DNA of 64,000 bases from Acetobacteraceae bacterium (GCA_031291725.1 JARLIM010000026.1:104720-168719), one strand, 5' to 3'. Counted from the first letter of the stretch, positions 1 to 8,408 are shown. Translations and numbers: made by a program. The notes: generated by a model not told the origin, from the sequence alone.

Positions 1-467
1 GTGTTGAGCAGTTCCTCGCTGTCCGGAGCCGCGTTCTTTGTCTGGTTCGGCTGCGATTTTGGCGGAGGCGGTGTGGGTGTGGGCGGCGGCGGCACCGGCG
101 GGGGCGGCGGAGGCGGCGGCAACGGCACAGGCTCGCTCTTCTCCGACACCGGCGGAGGCGGCGGGGGGGGCGGTGGCGGTGGCGGCGGGGGCGGCGGTTC
201 GTTGGCCTGCTTCTTCGGCGGTTCCGGTGCCGGTTGCAATTCGGGCGAAGGCTGCGCGGTGTCCGCGGGTGCGGGCACATCGGCCGGCTTTTTCGCCTTG
301 ATCGCCTTCTGCGGCGGGCCTGCGGCATCGACAGACATCGTCACCTCCACCTCTTCGGGCGGAGCATCCGGTGCGGGCAGGCCAACAATCATCACGGTCA
401 GCAGGAGCGCGTGCAGGACCACCGAGATCCCGGCATATCGCCGCATCCGACTCTCGAAGAATCGCAT
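1..467 (-). CDS. tolA: TolA, N-terminal part (runs off the window)
   Basis: Third member of the Tol-Pal energy-coupling complex. It spans the periplasm and links the TolQR motor to TolB/Pal during outer-membrane constriction. The ATG at 467 opens 155 codons that stay open to the window edge, so the C-terminal domain III is not visible. A basic start (MRFFESRMRRYAG) is followed by one hydrophobic helix (about residues 12-28), as in the TolA/TonB inner-membrane anchor. Then come a charged A/P/K/E segment and long runs of prolines. The proline-rich linker is more TonB-like than the helical domain II of enteric TolA. It lies 7 nt after tolR, in a tolQ-tolR-tolA order. Family assignment rests on position and the anchor-plus-linker layout. 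Confidence 0.85.
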   Translation of the reverse strand, partial: MRFFESRMRRYAGISVVLHALLLTVMIVGLPAPDAPPEEVEVTMSVDAAGPPQKAIKAKKPADVPAPADTAQPSPELQPAPEPPKKQANEPPPPPPPPPPPPPPPPVSEKSEPVPLPPPPPPPPVPPPPTPTPPPPKSQPNQTKNAAPDSEELLN

Positions 468-474
468 CGTGCGG

Positions 475-921
475 TCAGTTCTTCTTGGCCGCAGCGCCAC
501 CTGACGGGTCACTCAGCAGCGCCAGATGGGTGAACCCGCCCTGGGTGATGGTGGCCATCACCTGCAACATGGTGCCGTAGGAATTGCCCTTGTCACCACG
601 GACGAGGATTTTCTTATCGGACTTGCCCTGGCTGATCGCCTGCAGCTTGGCGACCAATTCGGGCAGTTCGATTTGCTCGTCTTGCAGATAGATCTTCCCC
701 TCGGCGTTGACCGAGACGGTCAGCGGCTTGTCATCCTGTGGCGCGGGCGCCGCTTCGGCCTTGGGCAGATCCACATTCACCGAGGCGGTGAGCAGCGGGG
801 CCGTGACCATGAAAATGATCAGCAACACCAGCATCACGTCCACCATCGGGGTGACGTTGATTTCCGACATCGGGCGGTGCTTGCCGCGCTTGCTGCCGCC
901 GCCGATCAGACCACCGGCCAT
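475..921 (-). CDS. tolR: TolR, Tol-Pal proton-channel subunit
   Basis: ExbD/TolR family inner-membrane protein of 148 aa. With TolQ it forms the proton-driven stator that energises TolA. The family segment SEINVTPMVDVMLVLLIIF is present; its aspartate is the known proton-relay residue. One transmembrane helix (about residues 27-45) is followed by a periplasmic domain containing VRGDKGNSYGTMLQVM, typical of the family. The gene starts 3 nt after the tolQ stop, indicating one transcript with tolQ and tolA. Length is normal. Confidence 0.96.
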   Translation of the reverse strand: MAGGLIGGGSKRGKHRPMSEINVTPMVDVMLVLLIIFMVTAPLLTASVNVDLPKAEAAPAPQDDKPLTVSVNAEGKIYLQDEQIELPELVAKLQAISQGKSDKKILVRGDKGNSYGTMLQVMATITQGGFTHLALLSDPSGGAAAKKN

Positions 922-924
922 GGC

Positions 925-1653
925 TCAGGCCCTTTCCTCGGTCTGGCGCGACAGAATGGCGCCGAATTCAGTGGCAAAGCCTTCCAGCCGTGCGTCGAAA
1001 CGCGACAGCGTGGTGCCGATGGCGTTGTACGCCAGCGTCGCCGGAATTGCCGCCACCAGACCGATGGCGGTGGCGAACAGCGCCTCCGCAATGCCGGGGC
1101 CGACGGTGACGAGGCTGGTGTTATGCTGCGCCGAGATCGCCGTGAAGGTGTGCATGATGCCCCACACCGTGCCGAACAAACCCACGAAAGTGGCCGATGA
1201 GCCGACGGAGGCCAGGAAGACCATCCAACGCTCCAGACGCTCGACCTCACGCTGAATCGTCACGTTCATCGCGCGGTCCACACGCTCACGCACGGCCGAG
1301 CGGGACAGATCAGCGCCCGCCACCCGCAGGCTGCGCCGCCATTCCGCCATCGCAGCCCCGAAAACGGCTGCCATCGGATGGGCGGGTTTGGCGCCCTCCT
1401 GCTCGTAGAGGTCGTCGAGCGAGCCGCCGGACCAGAACTTGTCCTCGAACACATCGGCGGCCTTGTTGGCCTTGCGGATCGAGGTAACCTTCTCGAACAC
1501 GATGGCCCAGACCCAAACCGAGGCCAGGAGCAATGCTATAATCACAATCTTGACGACGATATCAGCCTGCATAAACAGGCCGGGGATCGACAGATCGGCC
1601 AGCGGGATGCCCGCGGGCGTAGCCAAATTGGCGACATCAACAGTCCGGTCCAC
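925..1653 (-). CDS. tolQ: TolQ, Tol-Pal proton-channel subunit
   Basis: MotA/TolQ/ExbB family protein of 242 aa that forms the multimeric channel around TolR. One hydrophobic helix lies near residues 30-52. Two more lie in the C-terminal half, with the family signature VGLFGTVWGIMHTF and the stretch TAIGLVAAIPATLAYNAI. The start is a GTG at 1653; no in-frame ATG gives a complete first helix. It lies 20 nt downstream of ybgC and 3 nt upstream of tolR, the usual ybgC-tolQ-tolR-tolA order. Confidence 0.96.
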   Translation of the reverse strand: MDRTVDVANLATPAGIPLADLSIPGLFMQADIVVKIVIIALLLASVWVWAIVFEKVTSIRKANKAADVFEDKFWSGGSLDDLYEQEGAKPAHPMAAVFGAAMAEWRRSLRVAGADLSRSAVRERVDRAMNVTIQREVERLERWMVFLASVGSSATFVGLFGTVWGIMHTFTAISAQHNTSLVTVGPGIAEALFATAIGLVAAIPATLAYNAIGTTLSRFDARLEGFATEFGAILSRQTEERA

Positions 1654-1673
1654 GTCTCACCTCGTTTAAGAGT

Positions 1674-2075
1674 CTACACCGCCAGCCGCGCCAGCGCCGC
1701 CCGCCATTCCGGCGGAATACGGCCAGGGCGGCCGGTCCGTTCCTGCACACAGGCCAGTTGAATCACCGCATCAACCAGCAAATCCCCATCCCGCATGACG
1801 CGCTGGCGCAATTGCACCGACGCACCGCGTTCCTCCAGCAGCGAGGTCTCAACAATCAACCGATCATCGAGTCGCGCGGGGCTGACATAATCCAGATTGA
1901 CGCGACGCACCATGAAGATGAGTCCATGTTCTGCCTGGAGGCGCGCATGTGCGGCTCCCAGATCACGCAAGGCTTCGGTGCGGCCACGCTCCAGGAAGCG
2001 CAGATAATTGGCGTAATAGACAACACCGCCCGCATCGGTGTCTTCATAATAGACGCGCAACGGATAGCGGTGCAT
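1674..2075 (-). CDS. ybgC: Tol-Pal-associated acyl-CoA thioesterase YbgC
   Basis: Hot-dog-fold thioesterase of 133 aa, first gene of the tol-pal cluster in proteobacteria. The 4-HBT active-site region VYYEDTDAGGVVYYANYLRF is near the N-terminus and carries the catalytic aspartate followed by the conserved helix. In other bacteria it hydrolyses short-chain or 4-hydroxybenzoyl-type acyl-CoA esters; the substrate here cannot be told. It lies 3 nt after the ruvB stop, so ruv and tol genes probably share a transcript. Confidence 0.94.
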   Translation of the reverse strand: MHRYPLRVYYEDTDAGGVVYYANYLRFLERGRTEALRDLGAAHARLQAEHGLIFMVRRVNLDYVSPARLDDRLIVETSLLEERGASVQLRQRVMRDGDLLVDAVIQLACVQERTGRPGRIPPEWRAALARLAV

Positions 2076-2078
2076 CGG

Positions 2079-3110
2079 CTACTCCGGGTCCAATTCAAGC
2101 ATTGGCTGCGTGCCTGCTGGTGGCGTCAGGCCCAGATGCCGCCAACCGCGCTCGCCCAGCATCCGCCCGCGTGAGGTGCGCAAAATCAGGCCTTCCTGGA
2201 TCAGATAAGGCTCGATCACATCTTCGAGCGTATCGCGCGCCTCGGCCAACGCGGCGGCCAACGTCTCCACGCCCACCGGCCCGCCGCCATGATGCTCAGC
2301 CATGCGGCGCAGATAGCGACGATCCATCGCATCCAGGCCAATCGGATCGACATCCAGCCTGCGCAACGCGGCGTCGGCCAGTGCGCGCCCAACCGTCTCC
2401 GCGCCCTCCACCAGTGCGAAATCGCGCACCCGGCGCAGCAGACGCCCGGCGATGCGCGGCGTGCCCCGCGAGCGTTTGGCAATCTCGGCTGCCCCATCGG
2501 CACCCAACGAGAAGCCGAGTTTCTCCGCCCCGCGTGCCACGATGCGTTGCAGTTCTTCCGGGGTGTAGAACACCAGCCGCAGCGGAATGCCGAAGCGGTC
2601 GCGCAAAGGGGTTGCCAACAAACCCGCCCGCGTCGTCGCGCCCACCAAAGTGAAGGGGGCCAGATCGATGCGCACCGAGCGCGCCGCCGGGCCTTCGCCG
2701 ATGATCAGATCGAGCTGAAAATCCTCCATCGCCGGGTAGAGGATTTCCTCGATGGCCGGTTGCAGGCGGTGGATTTCGTCGATGAACAGCACATCGCGCG
2801 GCTGCAGATTGGTCAAAATCGCCGCCAGATCGCCCGCGCGCTGGATCACCGGACCAGAGGTCGCCCGAAACCCCACGCCCAACTCGCGGGAGACAATCTG
2901 CGCCAGCGTGGTCTTGCCCAACCCTGGCGGCCCATGCAGCAACACATGATCCATCGCCTCACCGCGCGCACGGGCGGCCTGGATGAAGATGGAGAGATTT
3001 TCGCGGCTGGCGCGTTGGCCAGTGAAATCGGCCAATGTTTGCGGGCGCAGCGCGCCTTCGCCTGCGTCGTCCTCGGTGCGGGCGGAGGTGATGGGGCGGT
3101 CTTCAGACAT
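2079..3110 (-). CDS. ruvB: Holliday junction branch-migration helicase RuvB
   Basis: AAA+ motor of the RuvABC resolvasome, 343 aa. Walker A is [13 protein letters not shown] and Walker B is [10 protein letters not shown], with sensor segment [19 protein letters not shown]. The C-terminal winged helix ends [16 protein letters not shown], all standard for RuvB. The ATG at 3110 ([10 protein letters not shown]) is preferred: the frame continues upstream, but that extension runs into the palindromic repeat at 3125-3193 and has no family character. Order ruvC-ruvA-ruvB is conserved, although here a repeat element separates ruvA from ruvB. Confidence 0.97.
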   Translation of the reverse strand: MSEDRPITSARTEDDAGEGALRPQTLADFTGQRASRENLSIFIQAARARGEAMDHVLLHGPPGLGKTTLAQIVSRELGVGFRATSGPVIQRAGDLAAILTNLQPRDVLFIDEIHRLQPAIEEILYPAMEDFQLDLIIGEGPAARSVRIDLAPFTLVGATTRAGLLATPLRDRFGIPLRLVFYTPEELQRIVARGAEKLGFSLGADGAAEIAKRSRGTPRIAGRLLRRVRDFALVEGAETVGRALADAALRRLDVDPIGLDAMDRRYLRRMAEHHGGGPVGVETLAAALAEARDTLEDVIEPYLIQEGLILRTSRGRMLGERGWRHLGLTPPAGTQPMLELDPE

Positions 3111-3124
3111 GCGGCCTCGCGCTC

Positions 3125-3193
3125 GGTGGGGTGGCGTTGCCATCCCACCCTACGAGGGGGGCGCGTAGGGTGGGATAGCAACGCCATCCCACC
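3125..3193. repeat. Palindromic intergenic repeat between ruvA and ruvB
   Basis: Two arms of 30 nt (3125-3154 and 3164-3193) are inverted copies with only two mismatches, around a 9-nt loop. The core is CGTAGGGTGGGATAGCAACG. The arms would form a very stable hairpin in DNA or RNA. The TAGGGTGGG core resembles a dispersed palindromic repeat known from many unrelated bacterial genomes. A truncated match (CGTAGGGTGGAA) lies near 58275, between dnaA and the AhpD-like gene. Confidence 0.8.
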
Positions 3194-3206
3194 ATGTCGG
3201 AACCAA

Positions 3207-3806
3207 TCACCGCGCCAACTCCTTCAACCCGTCGCGGATCAGACTATCCAAAGTTGCGGCATCTCCGTGGCGTTCGAGCAGCTTTGTGATGGCAATTGCC
3301 ACCTCCGGCCGCCGGAAGCCCAGATTGACCAGCGCCGACATCGCTTCCGCCTCCACACCCGCCGATGGCGGCAACACCGGCGAGAAACCAACGCCCACCG
3401 GCATCGCCCCCGCCTTCTCGCGCAACTCGGTCAACAGACGCACCGCAAGCTTCGGCCCAACCCCCTGCGCCCGCGTGATCGCCCCCCGATCGCCCGCCTG
3501 AATGGCGGCGATCAATTCGCGCGGGCTGAGGGCGGAGAGAATGTTCAGCGCCACCTTGGCGCCCACGCCCTGCACCGTGGTCAGCAGTCGAAACCATTCC
3601 CGTTCGGCCGAATCCGCAAAGCCGAACAATGTGATCGCGTCTTCGCGGACCTGCATCTCGGTCAGCACCACGGCCACCGCGGGCGGCGCGGGCAGAGCGG
3701 AGAGTGTGCGGGTGGAGGCATGGACGAGATAGCCGACGCCACCGACATCGACCACGCAGCGATCCGCCTCAACGAGCACCACCCGTCCTGAAAGCTGTGC
3801 GATCAT
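3207..3806 (-). CDS. ruvA: Holliday junction DNA-binding protein RuvA
   Basis: Tetrameric four-way-junction binding subunit that loads RuvB, 199 aa. The N-terminal OB fold starts MIAQLSGRVV. Helix-hairpin-helix segments lie in the middle (TTVQGVGAKVALNILSAL and GVGPKLAVRLLTEL). A short flexible linker leads to the C-terminal RuvB-binding domain (ALVNLGFRRPEVAIAI). The ATG at 3806 overlaps the ruvC stop in an ATGA junction, which argues for translational coupling and against the longer upstream frame. Confidence 0.97.
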   Translation of the reverse strand: MIAQLSGRVVLVEADRCVVDVGGVGYLVHASTRTLSALPAPPAVAVVLTEMQVREDAITLFGFADSAEREWFRLLTTVQGVGAKVALNILSALSPRELIAAIQAGDRGAITRAQGVGPKLAVRLLTELREKAGAMPVGVGFSPVLPPSAGVEAEAMSALVNLGFRRPEVAIAITKLLERHGDAATLDSLIRDGLKELAR

Positions 3807-4309
3807 GCCATCACCGTGCCGCTCTTCCACGCCGTTTTGCTGGCACGATGATGCGCGTGACAGATCGCCACCGCCAGAGCATCCGCCGCGTCGGCGCGTT
3901 TGATCGTGGCACCGGGCAGCAGCCGCCGCACCATCATCTCCACCTGATCCTTATCGGCCCCACCGGTGCCGACAACCGCCATCTTGACCGTCTTGGCGCC
4001 GTATTCCGCAACCGTAAGCCCTGCCAGCGTGGGCACCAGCAGCGCCACCGCACGGGCATAGCCCAGCTTGAGCGTCGCCGCCCCGTTGCGATTGACATAG
4101 GTTTCCTCCACCGCCGCCTCTGCCGGCTGATACTGAGCGATCAGCGCGGTCAGGGCGTGGTGCAGACAGGAAAGCCGCTCCGGCACGGATTGCGCCGAGT
4201 CGGTGGCGATCACGCCATCGGCCACATGGCGCAGCCGGTTGCCGGTGCTTTCCACCAGCCCCCAACCGGTAAAGCGCAGCCCGGGATCGATGCCGAGCAG
4301 CAGCGCCAT
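3803..4309 (-). CDS. ruvC: Crossover junction endonuclease RuvC
   Basis: Holliday junction resolvase of 168 aa with RNase H fold. The four acidic catalytic positions are present: D8 in GIDPG, E68/E69 in AVEETYV, and D140 and D143 in KRADAADALAVAICHAH. It lies 3 nt after yebC and overlaps ruvA by 4 nt. yebC-ruvC-ruvA-ruvB is a conserved proteobacterial DNA-repair cluster. Confidence 0.97.
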   Translation of the reverse strand: MALLLGIDPGLRFTGWGLVESTGNRLRHVADGVIATDSAQSVPERLSCLHHALTALIAQYQPAEAAVEETYVNRNGAATLKLGYARAVALLVPTLAGLTVAEYGAKTVKMAVVGTGGADKDQVEMMVRRLLPGATIKRADAADALAVAICHAHHRASKTAWKSGTVMA

Positions 4310-4312
4310 ATC

Positions 4313-5062
4313 CTAGGCCGACAGCTTGGCGAGAACATCCTCGGGGATGTCGAAATTGGCGTAGACGTTCTGCACGTCGTCGCTGGCTTCCAACAGGTCG
4401 ATCAGCTTCAAAATGGCCGTCGCCTTTTCCTCGTCCAGCGCCACCGTCACCGACGGATGCCAATCGAATTTCGCCTCTTCCGGCGTGCCGAATTTGGCTT
4501 CCATCGCATCACGCACCGCAAACAGGCTGTCGATGGAGGTCGTGATCTCGTGGCCGTCTTCGGTCAGTTCCACGTTATCGGCCCCCGCCTCGATGCCGGC
4601 TTCCAGCATCTCATCTTCGGTTGCCGTCTTGGCCGGGTAGCGGATGACACCGACGCGGCTGAACATGAACGAGACTGAATTGGTCTCGCCCAACGCCCCA
4701 CCGGCGCGGTTGAACGCCGTGCGCACTTCGCCCGCCGTGCGGTTGCGGTTGTCGGTCAGCGCCTCCACGATCACCGCAACACCGTAAGGGCCGTAGCCCT
4801 CATAGCGCACATCGACGTAATCAGCCCCGGAATCGGCACCCGACGCTTTCTTGATGGCGCGCTCGATGGTGTCGCGCGGCATGTTCATCTGACGCGCTGC
4901 CATCACGGCTGCCCGCAGACGCGGATTGAAGTTCATGTCGGGCATGCCCGACTTGGCGGAAACGGTGATTTCGCGAATCACCTTGGCAAACACCTGCCCC
5001 TTTTTGGCGTCTTGAGCGCCTTTGCGGTGCATGATGTTCTTGGCATGACTATGACCGGCCAT
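4313..5062 (-). CDS. yebC: YebC/PmpR-family regulator
   Basis: TACO1/YebC family protein of 249 aa, normal length. The N-terminal signature [20 protein letters not shown] and the central block [19 protein letters not shown] are diagnostic. Members act as DNA-binding regulators or as ribosome-associated factors helping translate proline-rich stretches. The second role is notable because tolA in the same gene block encodes long polyproline runs, though that link is only an inference. First gene of the minus-strand yebC-ruvCAB-ybgC-tolQRA run. Confidence 0.96.
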   Translation of the reverse strand: MAGHSHAKNIMHRKGAQDAKKGQVFAKVIREITVSAKSGMPDMNFNPRLRAAVMAARQMNMPRDTIERAIKKASGADSGADYVDVRYEGYGPYGVAVIVEALTDNRNRTAGEVRTAFNRAGGALGETNSVSFMFSRVGVIRYPAKTATEDEMLEAGIEAGADNVELTEDGHEITTSIDSLFAVRDAMEAKFGTPEEAKFDWHPSVTVALDEEKATAILKLIDLLEASDDVQNVYANFDIPEDVLAKLSA

Positions 5063-5086
5063 CTCGCTTGCTCCAGCCCCGCGAGA

Positions 5087-5599
5087 TCAGCGGCGACGCA
5101 GGGCGCAGAGCGCCCAGATCAAGGCAGCCTTGGCAGCGTCCCCGAACAGGAACGGCACCGCACCCACGGTGACGGCCTTCTCAAATCCCACGAAGGTCGA
5201 CAGCCAGGCCACGCCCAGCGCGTAGATCGCGGCCGTGCCCGCCAGCAACGCCAGCGCACGGGTCAGATGGCTGCGGGCCATGCCGACCAGGGCAGCGGCG
5301 GCGATCATGCCAACCAGATAGCCCGCCGTGGGACCAACCAGCACAGCGGGGCCAATGCCCGAGGCGAATACCGGCAGGCCTGCGACACCTTCAAGCAGAT
5401 AAGCCAGCATCGCCGCCACACCGAGTTCCGCGCCGAACAGACCGGCGATGCCCATGGCCGCCATCGTCTGCAAGGTCATCGGCACCGGCCAGAACGGCAC
5501 CTGCACATGGGCAGCCAGCGCGATCACGGCGGAAAGGGCGAGGGTCTTGGCCACAAACGTGACCAGCGCGGAACGCGGCAAGGAGAGAGCGACGGACAT
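5087..5599 (-). CDS. bioY: Biotin transporter BioY (substrate-binding S component)
   Basis: Integral membrane protein of 170 aa with about six hydrophobic helices. The N-terminal segment VQVPFWPVPMTLQTMAAM and the later block GPTAGYLVGMI are BioY hallmarks. BioY captures biotin alone or with an ECF energising module; no bioM or bioN is nearby. The ATG at 5599 is preferred over the in-frame TTG at 5617. The gene stands apart from biotin synthesis genes, and no biotin-regulator box could be confirmed upstream. Confidence 0.93.
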   Translation of the reverse strand: MSVALSLPRSALVTFVAKTLALSAVIALAAHVQVPFWPVPMTLQTMAAMGIAGLFGAELGVAAMLAYLLEGVAGLPVFASGIGPAVLVGPTAGYLVGMIAAAALVGMARSHLTRALALLAGTAAIYALGVAWLSTFVGFEKAVTVGAVPFLFGDAAKAALIWALCALRRR

Positions 5600-5635
5600 C
5601 TGAGGTTCCCGTGTCAACGAACTATAATATGGGGT

Positions 5636-6451
5636 TTAGACGATGGGCAGCGTCTGCGAAAGCCGTCCGCCCTGACGCAGCGGCTCAATGCGTGTGGCAA
5701 GGCCCGTCGCATCGTCGGTTTCAACGAAAACGCCGCACAAGGTCGGCACACCTTCGGCCGGATGCAGGCGCTCGCCCGGCATCTTGCGCCAGAATCGGGC
5801 TGCGGCCGGTTCCTTGTTCATGCCGATCACACTGTCATAATCGCCGCACATCCCGGCATCGGTCTGATAGGCCGTGCCGCCCGGCAGGATTTGATGATCA
5901 GCCGTCGGCACATGGGTGTGGGTGCCGACGACGAAGCTGACCTGACCGTCAAAACTATGGCCGAACGCCATCTTCTCGCTGGTCGCCTCACCGTGAAAAT
6001 CGATCACGATGGCAGCGACATTCTGCGCGAGTTTATATTTGGACAATTCCACCGCCGTCGCGCGGAACGGGCAATCCAGCGGCTCCATGAACAGTCGCGC
6101 CATCGCGTTGATCACCAGCGCCTTGCGGCCATCGTGCAACGTGGCAACCACGCTGCCATTGCCGGGCGTGCCGGGTGGGAAATTCAGCGGGCGGATGATG
6201 CGCGGATGATCGCCGATATAAGTGAGCATCTCCTTGCGGTCCCAGGCATGGTTGCCCAGCGTGACCACATCCGCCCCCGCCTTGAGCATCGACTCAGCCA
6301 TGTCCGGCGCCAGCCCGAAGCCGTGACTGGCATTTTCGCCGTTGACGATCACCAGATCGAGCTTCAGCCGATCCCGCAAGCCGGGCAGCGCCTCGCAGAC
6401 CGCATCACGGCCACCACGGCCGATCACATCGCCCAGAAACAGGATGCGCAT
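5636..6451 (-). CDS. ymdB: YmdB-type metallophosphoesterase
   Basis: Calcineurin-like phosphodiesterase of 271 aa (TIGR00282 type). Metal-binding blocks run in order: FLGDVIGRGGRDAV, VNGENASHG, LGNHAWD and GTHTHVPTADHQILPGGTAY. Characterised YmdB proteins are cyclic-nucleotide phosphodiesterases that affect RNA processing; the substrate here is unknown. The ATG at 6451 lies 3 nt after the fthC stop, so the two genes are co-transcribed. Confidence 0.92.
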   Translation of the reverse strand: MRILFLGDVIGRGGRDAVCEALPGLRDRLKLDLVIVNGENASHGFGLAPDMAESMLKAGADVVTLGNHAWDRKEMLTYIGDHPRIIRPLNFPPGTPGNGSVVATLHDGRKALVINAMARLFMEPLDCPFRATAVELSKYKLAQNVAAIVIDFHGEATSEKMAFGHSFDGQVSFVVGTHTHVPTADHQILPGGTAYQTDAGMCGDYDSVIGMNKEPAAARFWRKMPGERLHPAEGVPTLCGVFVETDDATGLATRIEPLRQGGRLSQTLPIV

Positions 6452-6454
6452 CAA

Positions 6455-7012
6455 TCAGGGTCTTTCACACATGATCACGCCAGCATCCGTTGCCACCGCG
6501 TCCAGCCGCGCGTCGTAATCCCCTGTCGGCACCGCGTCCACCTCCAGCGCGGCATAGGCGCATCCAATCGCCGTCACACCGGGCAGATGGGCGAGCGTGC
6601 GATCGTAATACCCACCGCCATAGCCCAGCCGCGCGCCGGCGCGATCAAAAGCGAGCAACGGGATGAGCAGCCAATCCGGCGTACCGATCTCCCCCTCCGG
6701 ACGGAACGTACCGAACCGCTCCTGTCGCATCAGGGTATCGGGCGTCCAATGCCGGAAAATCAATGGCTGACCACGCGGCGGGGTTTCGGGAAGCAGCACC
6801 GCGTTCCCGCGCGCATGCAGGGCGTGCAGCAAAGGGCGGATATCGATCTCGCCCGGCATCGGCCAAAAGCCGGAAATCGCCACGCCCGGCGGCGGCGGCA
6901 TGTCGGCGAGGAAGCGTTCGGCCAGGCGGTTGCCGAGGGCCGGGTCGCACGCAGCGCGAATGGCGAGAGCGGTCTTGCGGGCCTGGGCTTTACGTTCGTC
7001 GAGGGTGATCAC
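6455..7012 (-). CDS. fthC: 5-formyltetrahydrofolate cyclo-ligase
   Basis: Enzyme of 185 aa that converts 5-formyl-THF to 5,10-methenyl-THF with ATP. It has the N-terminal basic helix, the central FWPMPGEIDIRPLL block and the C-terminal signature LGYGGGYYDRTLA. The start is GTG at 7012. It lies downstream of a probable 6S RNA and zapA, the classic proteobacterial zapA-ssrS-fthC (ygfA) arrangement. Confidence 0.93.
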   Translation of the reverse strand: MITLDERKAQARKTALAIRAACDPALGNRLAERFLADMPPPPGVAISGFWPMPGEIDIRPLLHALHARGNAVLLPETPPRGQPLIFRHWTPDTLMRQERFGTFRPEGEIGTPDWLLIPLLAFDRAGARLGYGGGYYDRTLAHLPGVTAIGCAYAALEVDAVPTGDYDARLDAVATDAGVIMCERP

Positions 7013-7094
7013 ACCAAACGCCTTTCAAAACCCACCATGCTGAGTCGGACACGGCCAGCATAGGGGGGATTTCAAAGGCGTTTGAAGTGCGGAG

Positions 7095-7230
7095 CCGCCG
7101 AAGCCGTTGGAATGACATCCTCCCAAGGCCTGCGTGAGCAGGTGGGCACCGGATACTGTGACCACGGCCACAACAGAGCCAGCCCCCGGGAGATGCTTAT
7201 TGGCCCTGGGGATGTTCGCCCTGACGCACC
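7095..7230 (-). ncRNA. ssrS: Probable 6S RNA
   Basis: The 239-nt space between zapA and fthC has no convincing ORF. On the minus strand, a segment around 7217-7204 (ACATCC then CCAGGGCC) can pair with one around 7132-7117 (GGCCTTGGG then GGATGT), giving a closing stem of more than ten pairs. The enclosed stretch includes GGGCCAATAAGCATC and a CACCTGCTCACGCAGG hairpin, in keeping with alphaproteobacterial 6S RNA. 6S RNA sequesters sigma70 RNA polymerase in stationary phase. The call rests on synteny plus foldability; the exact ends are estimates. Confidence 0.62.
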
Positions 7231-7251
7231 CAGCAGCCCCGCCCGATGACC

Positions 7252-7596
7252 CTAGGGTTGCTCCATCAGGTTTGCAATCTGTTCCGCCTGTTCGGCCAGT
7301 TTGGCTGCCCTGCGTTGCTGCTCGGCCTCCGCCTTCGCCTCGGCCCGCACGCGCGACGGCTTGGTGAGCAGGGCACGCTGTTGCTCCAACTCCACGCGCG
7401 TGTCGTGCAACTCGTCGGCCAGCAACAGTGCCGTCAGCACCAACAGGCGCTGCTCGCTGGTGGAGGTTCCGAGTGCCTTGATGCTGTCCATCCGGCTCTC
7501 AACATCGGCGGCCATCGCGAACAGGTGGGGTTCCTGCCCGTCCTCACAGCCCACCGTGTAGCTGTAGCCGTTGATCCTTACGCTGACCTGAGCCAC
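7252..7596 (-). CDS. zapA: Cell division protein ZapA
   Basis: Small FtsZ-ring-associated protein of 114 aa. The N-terminal part (VSVRINGYSYTVGCEDGQE, then an HLFAMAADVESRM helix) is the ZapA globular head. The C-terminal half is a long Q/E/A-rich coiled coil. ZapA bundles FtsZ protofilaments at midcell. The GTG start at 7596 overlaps the upstream small gene by 19 nt, implying coupling. The neighbouring 6S RNA and fthC support the call. Confidence 0.92.
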   Translation of the reverse strand: MAQVSVRINGYSYTVGCEDGQEPHLFAMAADVESRMDSIKALGTSTSEQRLLVLTALLLADELHDTRVELEQQRALLTKPSRVRAEAKAEAEQQRRAAKLAEQAEQIANLMEQP

Positions 7597-7838
7597 GCCG
7601 TGCTCTCCTCCCCAGTGTCGATGACCGTGCGCAGTCTTGCAATCATGCTGTCCAACCGCCCTGCGAGATGGGCGGATACGCCGTCATCGGCTGCCTCCAC
7701 CACGCTTGCCGTCTGCTGTGTTTGCATCTGCGTCGCGGCGGAGGCGACGGCAATACGATCCAGCGCCACTTCCAGCCGCGAAAGGCTGGTGGTGAGATCG
7801 TCTGCACGGCTATCGTGCGCAAGGGTGGTGTCTGTCAT
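7578..7838 (-). CDS. Small helical protein upstream of zapA
   Basis: Short acidic protein of 86 aa with no recognised catalytic motif. Nearly the whole length is predicted helical with heptad-like leucine/alanine spacing (SRLEVALDRIAVASAATQMQ, then HLAGRLDSMIARLRTVID), so a coiled coil is likely. Many alphaproteobacteria carry a small coiled-coil gene directly before zapA, and this one overlaps it by 19 nt. A role alongside ZapA at the division ring is plausible but inferred only from position. Confidence 0.7.
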   Translation of the reverse strand: MTDTTLAHDSRADDLTTSLSRLEVALDRIAVASAATQMQTQQTASVVEAADDGVSAHLAGRLDSMIARLRTVIDTGEESTAWLRSA

Positions 7839-7892
7839 GAACCGGTCATCTCCAGCGCAAGCTTCACAATGTGCCCCAGGGTGTGGTCAAGC

Positions 7893-8372
7893 ATGAAATC
7901 TGCCTCGGTTGGGCTTTATGTCACACATTCTTTTCCCCCGGCAGTCATCGTGCACGGGATGGCGCATGCCTGTGCGGCTGTGTCCTCCGGTCTGCCGGTG
8001 ACATTGCTCTCCGCCAGAGGGGCCGCTTTGGCCGGAGGCTGCGGTTGGTGGCAGGCTCTGGTCCGCAAAGCGCGAGAAGCCGCCCCCAACACACCTCTTC
8101 AAGACATTCTGGACTGCGCCGACGCCCCCGGAATAGCGATGGCTGCATTGCGCATGAGACAGGGAGTTTTGCGACTCGACGGCACCGTCCCTGCCTTCTC
8201 GGCAGTGGCCAAGGCGGCAGCAGCGCAAGGAGCCGTGCTGCTCTCCGCAGCCCCGCCTGCGCTCGACCTTGCCGGACGTGGCAACCTGTCACGCATCACA
8301 CAGCATTTGCGTAACGCTGCACAACAATTGGTGACCGACGCCGCTCGTGACAGCACAGAATCGCTGCGCTAG
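7893..8372 (+). CDS. Conserved-type protein of unknown function upstream of aldolase
   Basis: ORF of 159 aa from an ATG at 7893; the open frame begins further upstream, so the start is uncertain and no strong Shine-Dalgarno site is seen. The composition is alanine-rich with no signal peptide or clear membrane helix. A repeated hydrophobic pattern (VTLLSARGAALAGGCGWW, then AVLLSAAPPALDLAGRG) suggests a compact alpha/beta protein. It lies 36 nt before the fructose-bisphosphate aldolase gene on the same strand, so it is probably the first gene of that operon. I do not recognise the family. Confidence 0.6.
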   Translation: MKSASVGLYVTHSFPPAVIVHGMAHACAAVSSGLPVTLLSARGAALAGGCGWWQALVRKAREAAPNTPLQDILDCADAPGIAMAALRMRQGVLRLDGTVPAFSAVAKAAAAQGAVLLSAAPPALDLAGRGNLSRITQHLRNAAQQLVTDAARDSTESLR

Positions 8373-8408
8373 ACCGCAAAAAGTTGCGACCACGCGAGGA
8401 ACCCCGCC

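Noticed and set aside
1..504. Glycine-rich plus-strand frame
   Set aside because: It is the complement of the proline-rich tolA linker; tolA fits the tolQRA order and has a membrane anchor.
5600..5635. Biotin-regulator operator or plus-strand promoter at TATAAT (5623-5628)
   Set aside because: The site lacks the BioR palindrome and a proper -35, and no plus-strand gene follows.
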